The position numbers and the translations under genes were made by a program. A stretch of DNA of 64,000 bases from Hyphomicrobium_B sp001006785 (GTDB lineage: Bacteria; Pseudomonadota; Alphaproteobacteria; Rhizobiales; Hyphomicrobiaceae): positions 1-64,000 of the forward strand of contig NZ_CDHO01000004.1 of assembly GCF_001006785.1 (NCBI RefSeq). The letters are read 5' to 3'. Every line of letters starts with the position of its first letter. Positions within the stretch are counted from its first letter, which is position 1. The notes beneath the pieces are model-generated. The model was given only the letters and a program-made list of their open reading frames with translations. It did not search any database and was not told where the DNA came from. This document shows, piece after piece, positions 34,943-44,191 of this stretch.

Positions 34943-37462
34943 TTAAGCTGCGCGCCCGCCGCCTGCCAGCCACTCCGGAACGTCGCCGGTCGGACTGACC
35001 GGATGTTCCGGAAGCCGCACCGTTACGCGCGTGCCGCGGTTTTCCTCGGAAAAGACTTCTATCGTGCCGCCGTGCAATTCCACCAGGCTTTTGACGATAG
35101 AAAGGCCGAGACCTGCGCCGCGATGATCGGAGCCGTGGCTTTGACTTTCGAAGCGGTCGAAAATGCGGCCGATACGGTCTTTCGGAATGCCGACGCCGTC
35201 ATCTTCGACCCGGAAGATGATGGTGCCGTTTTCGCTCCAGCAGGCGAGCCGTACCGTGCCGTTAACCTTCGAAAAGCCGACCGCGTTCGAGAGCAGATTG
35301 TAGAGGACCTGCCGCATGCGTGCTTCATCGGCGACGAATTCGTTCACTTCGTCTGCGACTGCGATCTCTATGGTGAGGCGGTTGCGAACGGCGCGCTCGC
35401 GGATGCCGAGGATGGCGGCGTCGATCAACGCGCGCACGCCGACGGGTGTCGGCTTCAGCTGCAGCGCGCCGGCGTCGATGGTCGCGAGATCGAGAATGTC
35501 GTTGATGATCGCGAGCAGCGTCTTCGACGACGACATGATGTCGGCGAGATATTCGCGCTGCTTGGCGTTGAGATCGCCGAAAAGCGGACTCGCCAGCATG
35601 TCGGAAAATCCGATGATGCTGTTGAGCGGCGTCCGAAGTTCGTAAGAGATGTGACCGATGAAATTCGTCTTCAGGCGGTCGGCGGCAACGAGTGCTTCGT
35701 TGCGTTCGACGAGGGCGCGTTCGGCGCGCTTCGCGTCGGTCACGTCGGCGAACGTCATGAGCGTCGCGCCATCGGGGAGAGGCATCAAGGCGTAATCGAC
35801 CACGACGCCGTCATCGCGCGTCATCTGTCCTGAGAACGTCTCGCGTTCGTCCAGAAATGCCGTGACCGCGTGTCCGATGCGCCGCCACGTATCGTTATTG
35901 GGATGAAGCGTCTGCGCGGCGGCAATGACTTCGCCGACATGCGGTAGCTCGGCGAGGCGCTTCTGCTGCATGTGCCAGATGTTGCAGAAGGCTTTGTTGA
36001 ACAGCTTCAAGCGGCCGTTGGTGCCGAACACCGCAACGCCTTCCTTGAGGCTGTTGAGTGTTTCGCGCTGCACGTCGATCAACGCGTTATAACGGCTTTC
36101 GAGCGACAGGCGTTCGGTTTCGTCCGCGAACAGGAACGTAACGCCGCCGTCCGGGCGCTGTTCGGCCATGACATGAAGAATGCGGCCGTCCGTCAAATTC
36201 CAGGTGTCGTCGAACGGCGTTCCTGTCTGGTAGCAGGCGAGGACTTGCGCCTTCCAATCGCGATGATTGACGACCGGTTCGAGCACGCCGATCTCGCGCA
36301 GCCGGTCGAGAATGACGTTGTCGCTCGGATGCGACGCGAGCCAGTCCGTATCGAGCGACCAGAGCTTTGCGAAAGCGGCATTGTAAAATGCGAGCTTGTG
36401 ATCGGGGCTGAAAATCGCGACGGCAGTCTCGACGCGATCGAGCGTGCGGTCGTAAGCCGAGCTTTGCCGCTCCAATTCGCCTTGCGCACTTTCGATGTCC
36501 GTGACGTCGACGGCGGCGCCGGCGGTCATGCCATCGACGGGAAGCACGACGACCTCGTGCGCCTTGCGTTCGCCGCCCGACACGAGGTGAATGCGCGATC
36601 GGTACGTCTGCCCAGCGGCGAGTGCGCGTGACACCGACTTGCGCTGCCGGCCTTCCAGTAATTCGATTTGATGTTCGAGGACTTCGATTTCGCTCTTGGC
36701 GTCGACAGCCTGGACGTAGGCGGCATTCACCCAGATCAGGCGGTTATCGACCCCGCGCAGCCAGACGGGCATCGGCAAGGTGTTGAGAAGCGCGCGGCTC
36801 GATCGGATATCGCGCGCAAGCGTTGCGTGCTGATCTTCGATGCGAGCGATCTCGAGCTTGTAGCCGGAGACTTCCTTGAGGCGCAGAACCGCCCGACCGC
36901 CCGCCGCCCGTCCTTCAGCCTCGATGATGCCGCCTGCGATCGTCTTCAGAATGATGCTGAATGAGCGGCCGTTGACGAAAAGCTTGTCGAGCGCGGCTTT
37001 GAGCGAATGCGCCGACGTGCTTTCGAGCCACTGACCGAAACGCAGGATCTCCGCGTGATGCTCCGGCAACCCTGGAACGCTCGCGAGCGTATGCGAAACG
37101 ATGCGGACCGCCTGTCCTTGCTCCCAGAACACCAGTACTTGCGGCTCGGCGCGGATGATCGCATCGGCGGCGGCAAGATTTCGGCGCAGGTGCACGCTTT
37201 CGGACTTCGCGGCTCGTGCCTCGCGCCGCGCGACGCTGCCCATGCGCCAGATGACGCCGATAGCCGCAAGCGCGCCGACAGCGACCGTTAGGAACAACCA
37301 CGTGTGACGGAAATCGAAGTCGACCGAGCCGATGCCGTGCCCGTTCACAAAACCCGCCAGCATCATCGCGACACAGGCCATGGCAGCGATGAGCAACAGC
37401 GCCAGCTGCAGCCGCGTGGTCAGCTTCGGATCTTGAGGGTATGAAAGGCGCATCCGTCCCAC
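34943..37462 (-). CDS. divL: DivL-like PAS/kinase protein with Tyr at the His site
   Basis: 839-residue membrane protein with two N-terminal helices (about residues 18-40 and 53-73), several PAS-like regions to about residue 590, a DHp domain and a HATPase domain (N-box LYNLLSNAVGFSK, G1 VEDDGVGIPKD, G2 GAGLGLSIVKSL). In the DHp box the usual SHELRTPL reads SYELRTPL: codon TAC at 35644-35642 gives Tyr607. A Tyr here is the hallmark of DivL, the Caulobacter cell-cycle protein controlling the CckA-CtrA pathway. So it probably signals through protein contacts rather than His phosphorylation. It lies upstream of the TsaE-AmgK gene. Confidence 0.85.
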   Translation of the reverse strand: MGRMRLSYPQDPKLTTRLQLALLLIAAMACVAMMLAGFVNGHGIGSVDFDFRHTWLFLTVAVGALAAIGVIWRMGSVARREARAAKSESVHLRRNLAAADAIIRAEPQVLVFWEQGQAVRIVSHTLASVPGLPEHHAEILRFGQWLESTSAHSLKAALDKLFVNGRSFSIILKTIAGGIIEAEGRAAGGRAVLRLKEVSGYKLEIARIEDQHATLARDIRSSRALLNTLPMPVWLRGVDNRLIWVNAAYVQAVDAKSEIEVLEHQIELLEGRQRKSVSRALAAGQTYRSRIHLVSGGERKAHEVVVLPVDGMTAGAAVDVTDIESAQGELERQSSAYDRTLDRVETAVAIFSPDHKLAFYNAAFAKLWSLDTDWLASHPSDNVILDRLREIGVLEPVVNHRDWKAQVLACYQTGTPFDDTWNLTDGRILHVMAEQRPDGGVTFLFADETERLSLESRYNALIDVQRETLNSLKEGVAVFGTNGRLKLFNKAFCNIWHMQQKRLAELPHVGEVIAAAQTLHPNNDTWRRIGHAVTAFLDERETFSGQMTRDDGVVVDYALMPLPDGATLMTFADVTDAKRAERALVERNEALVAADRLKTNFIGHISYELRTPLNSIIGFSDMLASPLFGDLNAKQREYLADIMSSSKTLLAIINDILDLATIDAGALQLKPTPVGVRALIDAAILGIRERAVRNRLTIEIAVADEVNEFVADEARMRQVLYNLLSNAVGFSKVNGTVRLACWSENGTIIFRVEDDGVGIPKDRIGRIFDRFESQSHGSDHRGAGLGLSIVKSLVELHGGTIEVFSEENRGTRVTVRLPEHPVSPTGDVPEWLAGGGRAA

Positions 37463-37658
37463 TGCAGCCGCATAGGCGCCCGCGCGCCTGAGATGGGCGG
37501 CACGAACGCTTTATCGCTTCGAACGACGCAGTACGAATCAGCGGCAGTATGGGGCGCGCCGGGCGGTATCGCCAGCGCGGTCAAGCCGTTAGGACGAAAC
37601 GGTTCTTAAGTGTTTCCCCCGCGCCGCGATGGCCGAGTGCGGCTGGCGGCTGCAAAAG

Positions 37659-37686
37659 AAAAGGGGCTTCAGCAGAAGCCCCTTTT
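37659..37686 (-). terminator. Terminator of ahcY
   Basis: A perfect 12-bp stem AAAAGGGGCTTC / GAAGCCCCTTTT with a 4-nt loop lies 39 nt past the ahcY stop on the minus strand and ends in a short T-run. It separates ahcY from divL. Confidence 0.88.
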
Positions 37687-37724
37687 CGAAGTCTGATGCG
37701 GATCACCCGGCGCCCCGCTTGGCC

Positions 37725-39134
37725 TTAGTAGCGGTAGTGGTCGGGCTTGAACGGGCCTTCCGTCTTGACGCCGATATAGGCCGCCTGATCGGGACGCAGC
37801 TTGGTGAGGTTCACGCCGATCTTCGACAGGTGCAGCATGGCGACCTTTTCGTCGAGGTGCTTCGGCAACGTATAGACTTCCTTGTGATACTTGCCGTGGT
37901 TCGTGAACAGCTCGATCTGCGCCAGCGTCTGGTTCGTGAACGACGCCGACATGACGAACGAGGGATGTCCCATCGCATTGCCGAGGTTCACCAGCCGTCC
38001 TTCAGACAGGAGGATGATGCGGCGGCCCGTCGGGAACTCAATTTCGTCGACCTGCGGCTTGATGTTGTTCCACTTGAAGTTTTTGAGACCCGCGATCTGA
38101 ATCTCGTTGTCGAAGTGGCCGATGTTGCAGACGATCGCACGGTCTTTCATCGCCCGCATGTGGTCGACCGTGATGATGTCCTTGTTGCCCGTCGCGGTCA
38201 CGAAGATGTCGGCGCGCGGCGCGGCGTCTTCCATCGTCACGACCTCATAGCCTTCCATCGCCGCCTGCAGGGCGCAGATCGGGTCGATCTCGGAGACCAT
38301 GACGCGGCAGCCGGCGTTGCGCAGTGATGCGGCCGAGCCTTTGCCAACGTCGCCGAAGCCCGCAACCATGGCGATCTTGCCGGCCATCATGACGTCGGTG
38401 CCGCGACGGATGCCGTCGACGAGGCTTTCACGGCAGCCATACAGGTTGTCGAATTTCGACTTCGTGACGCTGTCGTTGACGTTGATCGCCGGGAACAGCA
38501 GCGTGCCGTTCTTCTGCATTTCGTAGAGACGGTGCACGCCCGTCGTCGTTTCTTCCGAAACGCCCTTGATGTTGGTTGCAACGGTCGCGAACCAGCCCTT
38601 GGGCTTCTCTTTCAGCGTCTTCTTAATGAGCGCGAAAAGAACCTCTTCTTCTTCCGAGCCCGCCTTGTCGAGGAAGCCGGTATCGCCGGTTTCGGCGCGC
38701 AGGCCGAGGTGGACGAACAGCGTCGCGTCGCCGCCGTCGTCGAGGATCATGTTCGGCACGCCGCCGTCGCCCCACTCAAAGAGCTTGCGCGTGTAATCCC
38801 AGTATTCGACGAGGCTTTCGCCCTTCCAGGCGAAGACCGGAATGCCGGCGGCGGCGATCGCGGCGGCCGCATGGTCCTGGGTCGAATAGATGTTGCACGA
38901 CACCCAGCGGATGTCGGCGCCGAGGGCTGCGAGCGTTTCGATCAGCACGGCGGTCTGAATCGTCATATGAAGCGAGCCCGCGATGCGAGCGCCCTTGAGC
39001 GGCTTCGAGGTGCCGTACTCCTCACGCGTCGCCATGAGGCCGGGCATTTCCGTCTCGGCGATCGCGATTTCCTTGCGGCCCCACTCCGCCAGGCTCAGAT
39101 CCTTGACGATGTAGTCCGTGAACTTCGAACTCAT
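37725..39134 (-). CDS. ahcY: Adenosylhomocysteinase
   Basis: 469-residue NAD-dependent enzyme that hydrolyses S-adenosylhomocysteine to adenosine and homocysteine, keeping methylation going. Motifs: SLHMTIQTAVLIETL, SCNIYSTQDHAAAAI, the NAD site VAGFGDVGKGSAASL, TKSKFDNLYGCRESL and the C-terminal KPDHYRY tail with its Lys and Tyr. The insertion relative to the human enzyme (around residues 150-190) is the normal bacterial form. GAGGAG precedes the ATG. A divergent TadG-like gene lies 413 bp upstream. Confidence 0.98.
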   Translation of the reverse strand: MSSKFTDYIVKDLSLAEWGRKEIAIAETEMPGLMATREEYGTSKPLKGARIAGSLHMTIQTAVLIETLAALGADIRWVSCNIYSTQDHAAAAIAAAGIPVFAWKGESLVEYWDYTRKLFEWGDGGVPNMILDDGGDATLFVHLGLRAETGDTGFLDKAGSEEEEVLFALIKKTLKEKPKGWFATVATNIKGVSEETTTGVHRLYEMQKNGTLLFPAINVNDSVTKSKFDNLYGCRESLVDGIRRGTDVMMAGKIAMVAGFGDVGKGSAASLRNAGCRVMVSEIDPICALQAAMEGYEVVTMEDAAPRADIFVTATGNKDIITVDHMRAMKDRAIVCNIGHFDNEIQIAGLKNFKWNNIKPQVDEIEFPTGRRIILLSEGRLVNLGNAMGHPSFVMSASFTNQTLAQIELFTNHGKYHKEVYTLPKHLDEKVAMLHLSKIGVNLTKLRPDQAAYIGVKTEGPFKPDHYRY

Positions 39135-39547
39135 GTGTGCTCCTCAGCGCGGTGGCCGGACCGGACGCTTGAAGCGCGCGGCCGTGATGATCCTCTCGCC
39201 GCAAAAATGTCGCATCCGCTTTTTTTTGGGGCTGGTCGGAGCACCGTATACCGAACTCGGCCGGATGGCGCAACAACATATAAACAAGTCTTTATGTCTC
39301 TGCGAGCCCCGGATCAGACCGACGACCGCTCAGCATCAAATTTGTCAGTTGGGCCAAATGATTGTTTTTATTTTACTATGCAGTAATGATGTATTTTAAG
39401 TTATATAAAAGTATAAAATTTGAAATGAATTGTATTTAACAGGATATCCGGCTGTTAAGCTCACTCTAATGGTGTATTTTCGTATTAATTCGCTTTAAAT
39501 GACTTCGTCGTTAGCCTCCGCGAAAGTAAAACGCTTAGGAGACGGCG
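39135..39547. promoter_or_regulatory. AT-rich divergent promoter region
   Basis: 413 bp between divergent ahcY and the TadG-like gene. Bases 39355-39500 are strikingly A+T-rich against a GC-rich background. It contains the dyad TTAACAG (39436-39442) / CTGTTAA (39452-39458) and TTAA-N7-CTAA starting at 39455, near the CtrA box TTAA-N7-TTAA. I see no riboswitch for S-adenosylhomocysteine on the ahcY side. Confidence 0.5.
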
Positions 39548-40948
39548 ATGACAAGCGGTCGTGGTTCCAGGTGGCCGGCGCGAAAACCGTATGCCGCCAT
39601 TGTTGGTTTGAAAGTTGCGGGCAGCCGCGCGATGGAGAAGTTCTCGCGCGATACGCGCGGTGACGTTGCAATTCTTTTCGGACTAATGGCGCTCGTCCTG
39701 TTTGCGATGATCGGCCTCGCGGTTGATTACGGACGCTTCGTCAACGCACGTAGCCAGACGATCGCGGCGACCGACGCGGCTGTTCTTGCGGGCGCCCGCG
39801 CACTGCAGACGAATGGCGGCGATCAGGCGGCGGCTCTCAAGGTCGCGCAAAGCTATTATGCGCAGGCGACGAAAAATCGCCTCTCCCTGACCAACGACAC
39901 GATCAACTTCGCCATTGCGGACAATGCCACAGCAATGGTGACGACGGGCAATGCGGTCATCACCACGCCATTCATGGGGCTAGCCGGTACAGGATCGCTG
40001 CCGATCCTGCGCAAGGATGGGTCGGATTATTCGAAGGCCGTTCTCGCAGTCGGCGGCAACGCCGAACTCAATCTCGAGATCGCGATGATGCTCGACATCA
40101 CGGGCTCGATGAGGGGGCAGAAGCTGACGGATATGAAGGCCGCGGCCAGCGACTTGCTCAACATTGTTGTCTGGACGGACCAAAGCAAATTCACGTCCAA
40201 GGTCGCAATCGTGCCCTTTGCCTACGACGTGCGGCTTCCCGCTGCCGCCTTCAAGAAGGCGACCGGAACCACCTCGACAACGTATCCGTGCGTGGTCGAG
40301 CGCACTGGAACTGAAAAATATACCGACGCCGCTCCGGCTTCGGGAAAATACGTGATGGTGCACAACACCAGCTCGACGAAAAATGGCAAAACGACCTACA
40401 GCCCGACCTGCGACGTGGCATCGAGTGCCGAAGTCCTGCCCCTGACGAGCGATAAGTCGACGTTGCTTTCGAAAGTGAACGGCTTGTCGACCGCTGGCAG
40501 CACGGCGGGGCACATCGGCACGGCCTGGGCCTGGTACATGCTTGCGCCGAACTGGTCGTCGCTGTGGCCCTCGGCGTCCAGCACGCCGGCGGCGTACAAT
40601 ACCGACAACCTGCGCAAAATCGCAGTGCTCATGACGGACGGTGAGTATAATACTCAGTACACGACCAACGGCGTGCCGGACAATTCCAGTTCTCTGACGA
40701 AATGTCCGAGTGCCGCGAACGGTGTTTGCTCCAGCGCGCAGGCCATTTCTCAGTGCACCGCTATGAAAGCCAAAGGCATCGAGGTCTACACGGTCGGATT
40801 CCAGCTCGATAACCAGACCGCGATCGACACGCTGTCGAAGTGCGCCACGGACTCATCGCACTTCTACAACTCGACGACGGGCGATGCCCTGAAAGCCGCA
40901 TTCCGCGACATCGCGTTGAAAATTTCGACGCTTTATCTGTCGCAGTAA
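39548..40948 (+). CDS. TadG-like pilus-assembly protein with vWA domain
   Basis: 466-residue protein. A TadE/TadG-type N-terminal membrane helix lies at about residues 40-62 (DVAILFGLMALVLFAMIGLA) followed by VDYGRFVNARSQTIAATDAA, the standard Flp-pilus pseudopilin segment. The rest is a von Willebrand factor A domain with the metal site MLDITGSMRGQ and IAVLMTDGEYN, and several cysteines in a Ser/Thr-rich insert. AGGAG lies 6 nt before the ATG. No other tad/cpa genes are in the window, so it is an orphan. It may act in adhesion or envelope contact (inference). Confidence 0.85.
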   Translation: MTSGRGSRWPARKPYAAIVGLKVAGSRAMEKFSRDTRGDVAILFGLMALVLFAMIGLAVDYGRFVNARSQTIAATDAAVLAGARALQTNGGDQAAALKVAQSYYAQATKNRLSLTNDTINFAIADNATAMVTTGNAVITTPFMGLAGTGSLPILRKDGSDYSKAVLAVGGNAELNLEIAMMLDITGSMRGQKLTDMKAAASDLLNIVVWTDQSKFTSKVAIVPFAYDVRLPAAAFKKATGTTSTTYPCVVERTGTEKYTDAAPASGKYVMVHNTSSTKNGKTTYSPTCDVASSAEVLPLTSDKSTLLSKVNGLSTAGSTAGHIGTAWAWYMLAPNWSSLWPSASSTPAAYNTDNLRKIAVLMTDGEYNTQYTTNGVPDNSSSLTKCPSAANGVCSSAQAISQCTAMKAKGIEVYTVGFQLDNQTAIDTLSKCATDSSHFYNSTTGDALKAAFRDIALKISTLYLSQ

Positions 40949-40972
40949 TCCGGAAGCACACGAAACAAAAAC

Positions 40973-41001
40973 AAAAGGGACGCTCATCGGCGTCCCTTTT
41001 T
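40973..41001. terminator. Bidirectional terminator
   Basis: AAAAGGGACGC / GCGTCCCTTTT, an 11-bp stem with a 6-nt loop and a T-run, lies between the TadG-like gene and the convergent HPr gene. Confidence 0.9.
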
Positions 41002-41024
41002 GTTATGTGAAGCTTCGCGTGGCA

Positions 41025-41345
41025 TCAGGCGTCGCCGACACACTCCTCGTCGAAGCCCGCTTCGACAAGACAAACGAGCGCCTGCAGAGCTTCCGGCCCT
41101 TGTGGGCCGATGGCGACGATGTGCAGTTCGGAACCCGGACTTGCGGCCAGCATCATCAACCCCATGATGGAGGTTCCGCCAACCGATTGCCCGTGATGCG
41201 TGACGGTTACGGTCGCATCGTAGCGCTCGGCGCATTTCACGAACTTGGCCGATGCGCGGGCGTGCAATCCCTTGATGTTGCGAATAGTGACGACGGCTTC
41301 GGGTCTAAGGGTATTGGACAGTTCGGGCATTGTTTTCTCGCGCAT
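41025..41345 (-). CDS. ptsH: HPr-family phosphocarrier protein
   Basis: 106-residue HPr, the small phosphocarrier of the phosphotransferase system. The phospho-acceptor His is in IKGLHARASAKF (about H28) and the regulatory serine in GGTSIMGLM (about S59), so HprK could act on it. I use the ATG at 41345, whose A overlaps the upstream EIIA stop (TGATG); an ATG at 41330 (MPELSNT) is an alternative. No sugar permease component is nearby, so the pathway is regulatory. Confidence 0.92.
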   Translation of the reverse strand: MREKTMPELSNTLRPEAVVTIRNIKGLHARASAKFVKCAERYDATVTVTHHGQSVGGTSIMGLMMLAASPGSELHIVAIGPQGPEALQALVCLVEAGFDEECVGDA

Positions 41346-41746
41346 CAACCGCCGGAAAGCTCTTGGCTCGCGACCTTGATGTATTTCTTTCCGGCGTCGC
41401 GCGCCATGATCACCGCCTCGGGCAGTGGGACCTCGCCGCGGACGCTGGCCAGTTTGACCAAAATCGGAAGGCTGATGCCTGCGATCACCTCGGCCTTCGC
41501 TTCATCCATCACCGAGATCGCAAGATTCGATGGCGTGCCGCCGAACATGTCCGTCAGGATGATGACCCCGTCGCCGCCGTCGACCGAGCGCACGGCATTG
41601 AGAATATCGATCCGGCGCGCCTCCATGTCGTCCTCGGGGCCGATCGCGATCGTTTCCATCGCGGTTTGCGCGCCCACCACATGTTCCAGCGCGTTGCGGA
41701 ATTCCTGGGCAAGGCCGCCATGCGTGACGATGACAAGTCCGATCAT
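41345..41746 (-). CDS. PTS EIIA component, mannose/fructose family
   Basis: 133-residue EIIA-Man-type protein. The phospho-His is H9 in MIGLVIVTHGGLA; the fold is marked by GVIILTDMFGGTPSNLAI and the C-terminal KYIKVASQEL. It takes phosphate from HPr, encoded immediately downstream with overlapping stop and start codons. In alphaproteobacteria this stand-alone EIIA lacks EIIB/EIIC partners and is thought to act in signalling, linked to HprK and the ChvG-ChvI system. Confidence 0.93.
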   Translation of the reverse strand: MIGLVIVTHGGLAQEFRNALEHVVGAQTAMETIAIGPEDDMEARRIDILNAVRSVDGGDGVIILTDMFGGTPSNLAISVMDEAKAEVIAGISLPILVKLASVRGEVPLPEAVIMARDAGKKYIKVASQELSGG

Positions 41747-41852
41747 GAGCGCCGGCCGTTAAACCTCATTCGGCGACAGCTTCGTATGCTTCGCCATATG
41801 GCGCGGAAGGTGGCAACTGTTCGCCCCCCGCGCAAGGGCTTTGTAGGCGAAC

Positions 41853-42356
41853 TTACTCCTTAACCTCGATACGTGGCAGGCCGGCCATGTCAAGAGCGGC
41901 GAATATTTTCAGCGGCGCTGAGCTTTCAAAAGGTAAAAGCCGGATGGCGGGGACTTTGACGCCGCACAGCACGACCGTGGGCCACGGGTCCGGATACCGC
42001 TCGATCGAGCCTTCGCGCGCGATATCGGCGATCAACACGATGTCGACTGCAGCGCGGACAGCAACCTCCAGGATGCCGACGCCACGAACTTCGATCTTGC
42101 CGCGAAGTGTCTGAGGGGCCGTCGCGCAAAGGCGTGACGAACCGTGCGACCAATCGCTCTTTAGAATAACCTGGTCGTCAGCGACGAGCTGCACGGGATC
42201 GCGCAGCAGCGCCGAGGGGCCGTGCGCGAGACATCGAAGTGCGAGGTCGGATTTCCCGGAACCGGACGGGCCGCGGATCAGCACGCCGCGATCGCCGACT
42301 GCGATAGCCGTGGCATGCACGCGATCAGCTTCGTCGCGCAAGGCCGTCTCCAACAT
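41853..42356 (-). CDS. hprK: Short HPr kinase/phosphorylase
   Basis: 167-residue C-terminal-domain-only form of HprK. The Walker A is GPSGSGKSDLAL (about 29-40) and the HprK signature EVRGVGILEV is present, with LVADDQV and IRLLPF segments. Firmicute HprK is about 310 residues with an N-terminal domain absent here; the short form is usual in alphaproteobacteria. It phosphorylates the HPr serine and may report metabolic state to ChvG-ChvI. Its start overlaps the chvG end by 32 nt; a GTG at 42320 would avoid overlap. Confidence 0.92.
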   Translation of the reverse strand: MLETALRDEADRVHATAIAVGDRGVLIRGPSGSGKSDLALRCLAHGPSALLRDPVQLVADDQVILKSDWSHGSSRLCATAPQTLRGKIEVRGVGILEVAVRAAVDIVLIADIAREGSIERYPDPWPTVVLCGVKVPAIRLLPFESSAPLKIFAALDMAGLPRIEVKE

Positions 42357-44163
42357 TCGCGATGAGCGGCAAGCGCACCGTGAAGCGTGCGCCGCTCATG
42401 CTCGCCGATCCGTTCTGTGCCCGGTTCTCCGCGAAAATCTCGCCGTGATGACTGACGACGATCTCGCGCGAAATCGAAAGCCCGAGCCCCGAATTCTTGC
42501 CGCGCTTCGCATCGGTTTGCGGCCGGTCGCTGTAGAAGCGGTCGAAGATCTGACCGAGTTTGTCGGGAGGAATGCCGGGCCCTTCGTCTTCGATGGTGAT
42601 CTCGATCTTGCTCCCGTTCGGGCGTGCGCGCACGGTGATCTTGCCGCCCTCCGGCGAGAAGGACAGCGCGTTGTCGATCAGGTTCGTGAAGACTTGGCCG
42701 AGCCGGCCGTCGTTGCCGCGTACCTTGTAGGAGGACGGTGGCGCCGGATCGATGATGAGGGCGATCTTCCGGTTGTCGTCGGCAAGCATGTCGGTGAACA
42801 GGCTGTTGACGCTCTCCAGGACGCCACGCACGTCCACGGTTTCCATATGCTGGCGCGCCAGCTCTGCATCGAGCCGCGATGTGCTCGAGATGTCGTTGAT
42901 CAGCCGGTTGAGGCGCTTCAGCTCGCTCTGGATTTCGGTGACCAGTTCCATCCGGTCGGCATCGGTCTTGGCGTAGGCCATCGCTTCGGCAGTCGATCGG
43001 GCGGCGGCCAGCGGATTTTTCAGTTCGTGCGCCACGTCGGCGGCAAATCTCTCGCTGCCCTCGATGCGCCGGTAGAGCGCGTTCGTCATCGCCACGAAGG
43101 CACGGCTTGTCTGGCCGACCTCGTCGCGCCGTTCCGTCAGATCAGGAATCTCCTGACGCGCAGAAATGTTCTGCGTCACGTCATACGCGGCTTCCGACAA
43201 TCTCCGCATCGGCACCGCGACCGTTCGTTCGAGCACCAGCGAGCTGCCGATAGCGACGAGCAGCGCCATCGCGGCGATCTGAAGGATCAGCCAGCGCTCG
43301 TCCCAGAGAACGTCGTCGATGTCGCCGGGCTTTGTTGAAACGAGCAGCACGCCGAGGATCTTGTTGCCGCGCTTGATCGGCTCTGCCATCGACACGATCT
43401 GCTGCCCGCGTTTGTTCAGCAGCAGAATCGGCGTTTCGACACCGCGTTGCGCGGCGTTCTTGACTTCCGGATAAAGGAAGCCGTTCGTCGTGCCGAGTTC
43501 GCGGTAGACTTTCAGTTCCTTGTTGATCACCCAGTAGTTGAGCCGCGTCCAGAAGTTCTTGAGACGCGGCGTCTGGCTGTTATCCGCGCCCGTATTGGAT
43601 TTCGGATCGTCGGAGAACAGCGTCTCGCTGTTGAGGATCAGCGTGCCTTTCGTGGAATAGATGCGCGCCTTGAGGCTCGCCGGTCCCACGAGCTTTCTCA
43701 GCACGACGGCGGCCTGATGCGGATCGATCGGCAACTCGAACGCGGCAAACGCGTCGTCGCGCTGCGCCCACGTCGTCGTCTTTTCCGGCAGCCGGTTCGG
43801 ATCGAAAATCGCGCGCTCGTTGACTGCGCGATACGCAATCGCCTCCGACGTGATGCGCGACACCGTTTTGACGACGTCGACTTTCGCATCAAGAAGCCAG
43901 CCGTGATGCAGGCTGAGATAGAGCATCGCGAACAGCAGGCCGGCAAGGCCGAGCAGGTTCGCGAGCAGGATGCGCCGCCGCAGGCTCTTGCCGATGGCGC
44001 GTGAGATCCACCCGCGCGAAATCAGCCGGCCCGCGCCGCTCAGCGCCGACTTGAAGACTTGGCGGGCGTCGAGGCGAGGCTCAGCATCGGTCGCGGACTG
44101 CTGCGGCGCGTTAGCGCCGGCAATCGTCGCGCCTACAGCTATGTCATTGCTGTCGAGCGCCAT
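42325..44163 (-). CDS. chvG: Sensor histidine kinase ChvG/ExoS
   Basis: 612-residue inner-membrane kinase. The first helix is at about 64-85 (ILLANLLGLAGLLFAMLYLS), a periplasmic sensor domain of about 200 residues follows, then a second helix (LILQIAAMALLVAIGSSLVL), HAMP, the DHp box VAHELKNPLAAARS and a HATPase domain (NLIDNALSFS, IEDEGPGIPPDKL, GLGLSISREIV). The sequence around SRITSEAIAYRAV and the ALLRRRILLANL-like lead match ChvG/ExoS, which senses acid and envelope state. It lies between chvI and hprK in the conserved order. Confidence 0.94.
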   Translation of the reverse strand: MALDSNDIAVGATIAGANAPQQSATDAEPRLDARQVFKSALSGAGRLISRGWISRAIGKSLRRRILLANLLGLAGLLFAMLYLSLHHGWLLDAKVDVVKTVSRITSEAIAYRAVNERAIFDPNRLPEKTTTWAQRDDAFAAFELPIDPHQAAVVLRKLVGPASLKARIYSTKGTLILNSETLFSDDPKSNTGADNSQTPRLKNFWTRLNYWVINKELKVYRELGTTNGFLYPEVKNAAQRGVETPILLLNKRGQQIVSMAEPIKRGNKILGVLLVSTKPGDIDDVLWDERWLILQIAAMALLVAIGSSLVLERTVAVPMRRLSEAAYDVTQNISARQEIPDLTERRDEVGQTSRAFVAMTNALYRRIEGSERFAADVAHELKNPLAAARSTAEAMAYAKTDADRMELVTEIQSELKRLNRLINDISSTSRLDAELARQHMETVDVRGVLESVNSLFTDMLADDNRKIALIIDPAPPSSYKVRGNDGRLGQVFTNLIDNALSFSPEGGKITVRARPNGSKIEITIEDEGPGIPPDKLGQIFDRFYSDRPQTDAKRGKNSGLGLSISREIVVSHHGEIFAENRAQNGSASMSGARFTVRLPLIANVGDGLARRS

Positions 44164-44191
44164 CCAATCCCCATTGACGGCGGCGTGCCCA

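Noticed and set aside
39135..39240. S-adenosylhomocysteine riboswitch before ahcY
   Set aside because: The minus-strand leader lacks the conserved core sequences I know for the SAH class.
39455..39494. Firm CtrA binding sites
   Set aside because: TTAA-N7-CTAA and TTAA-N6-TTAA only approach the consensus, and AT-rich sequence gives such matches by chance.
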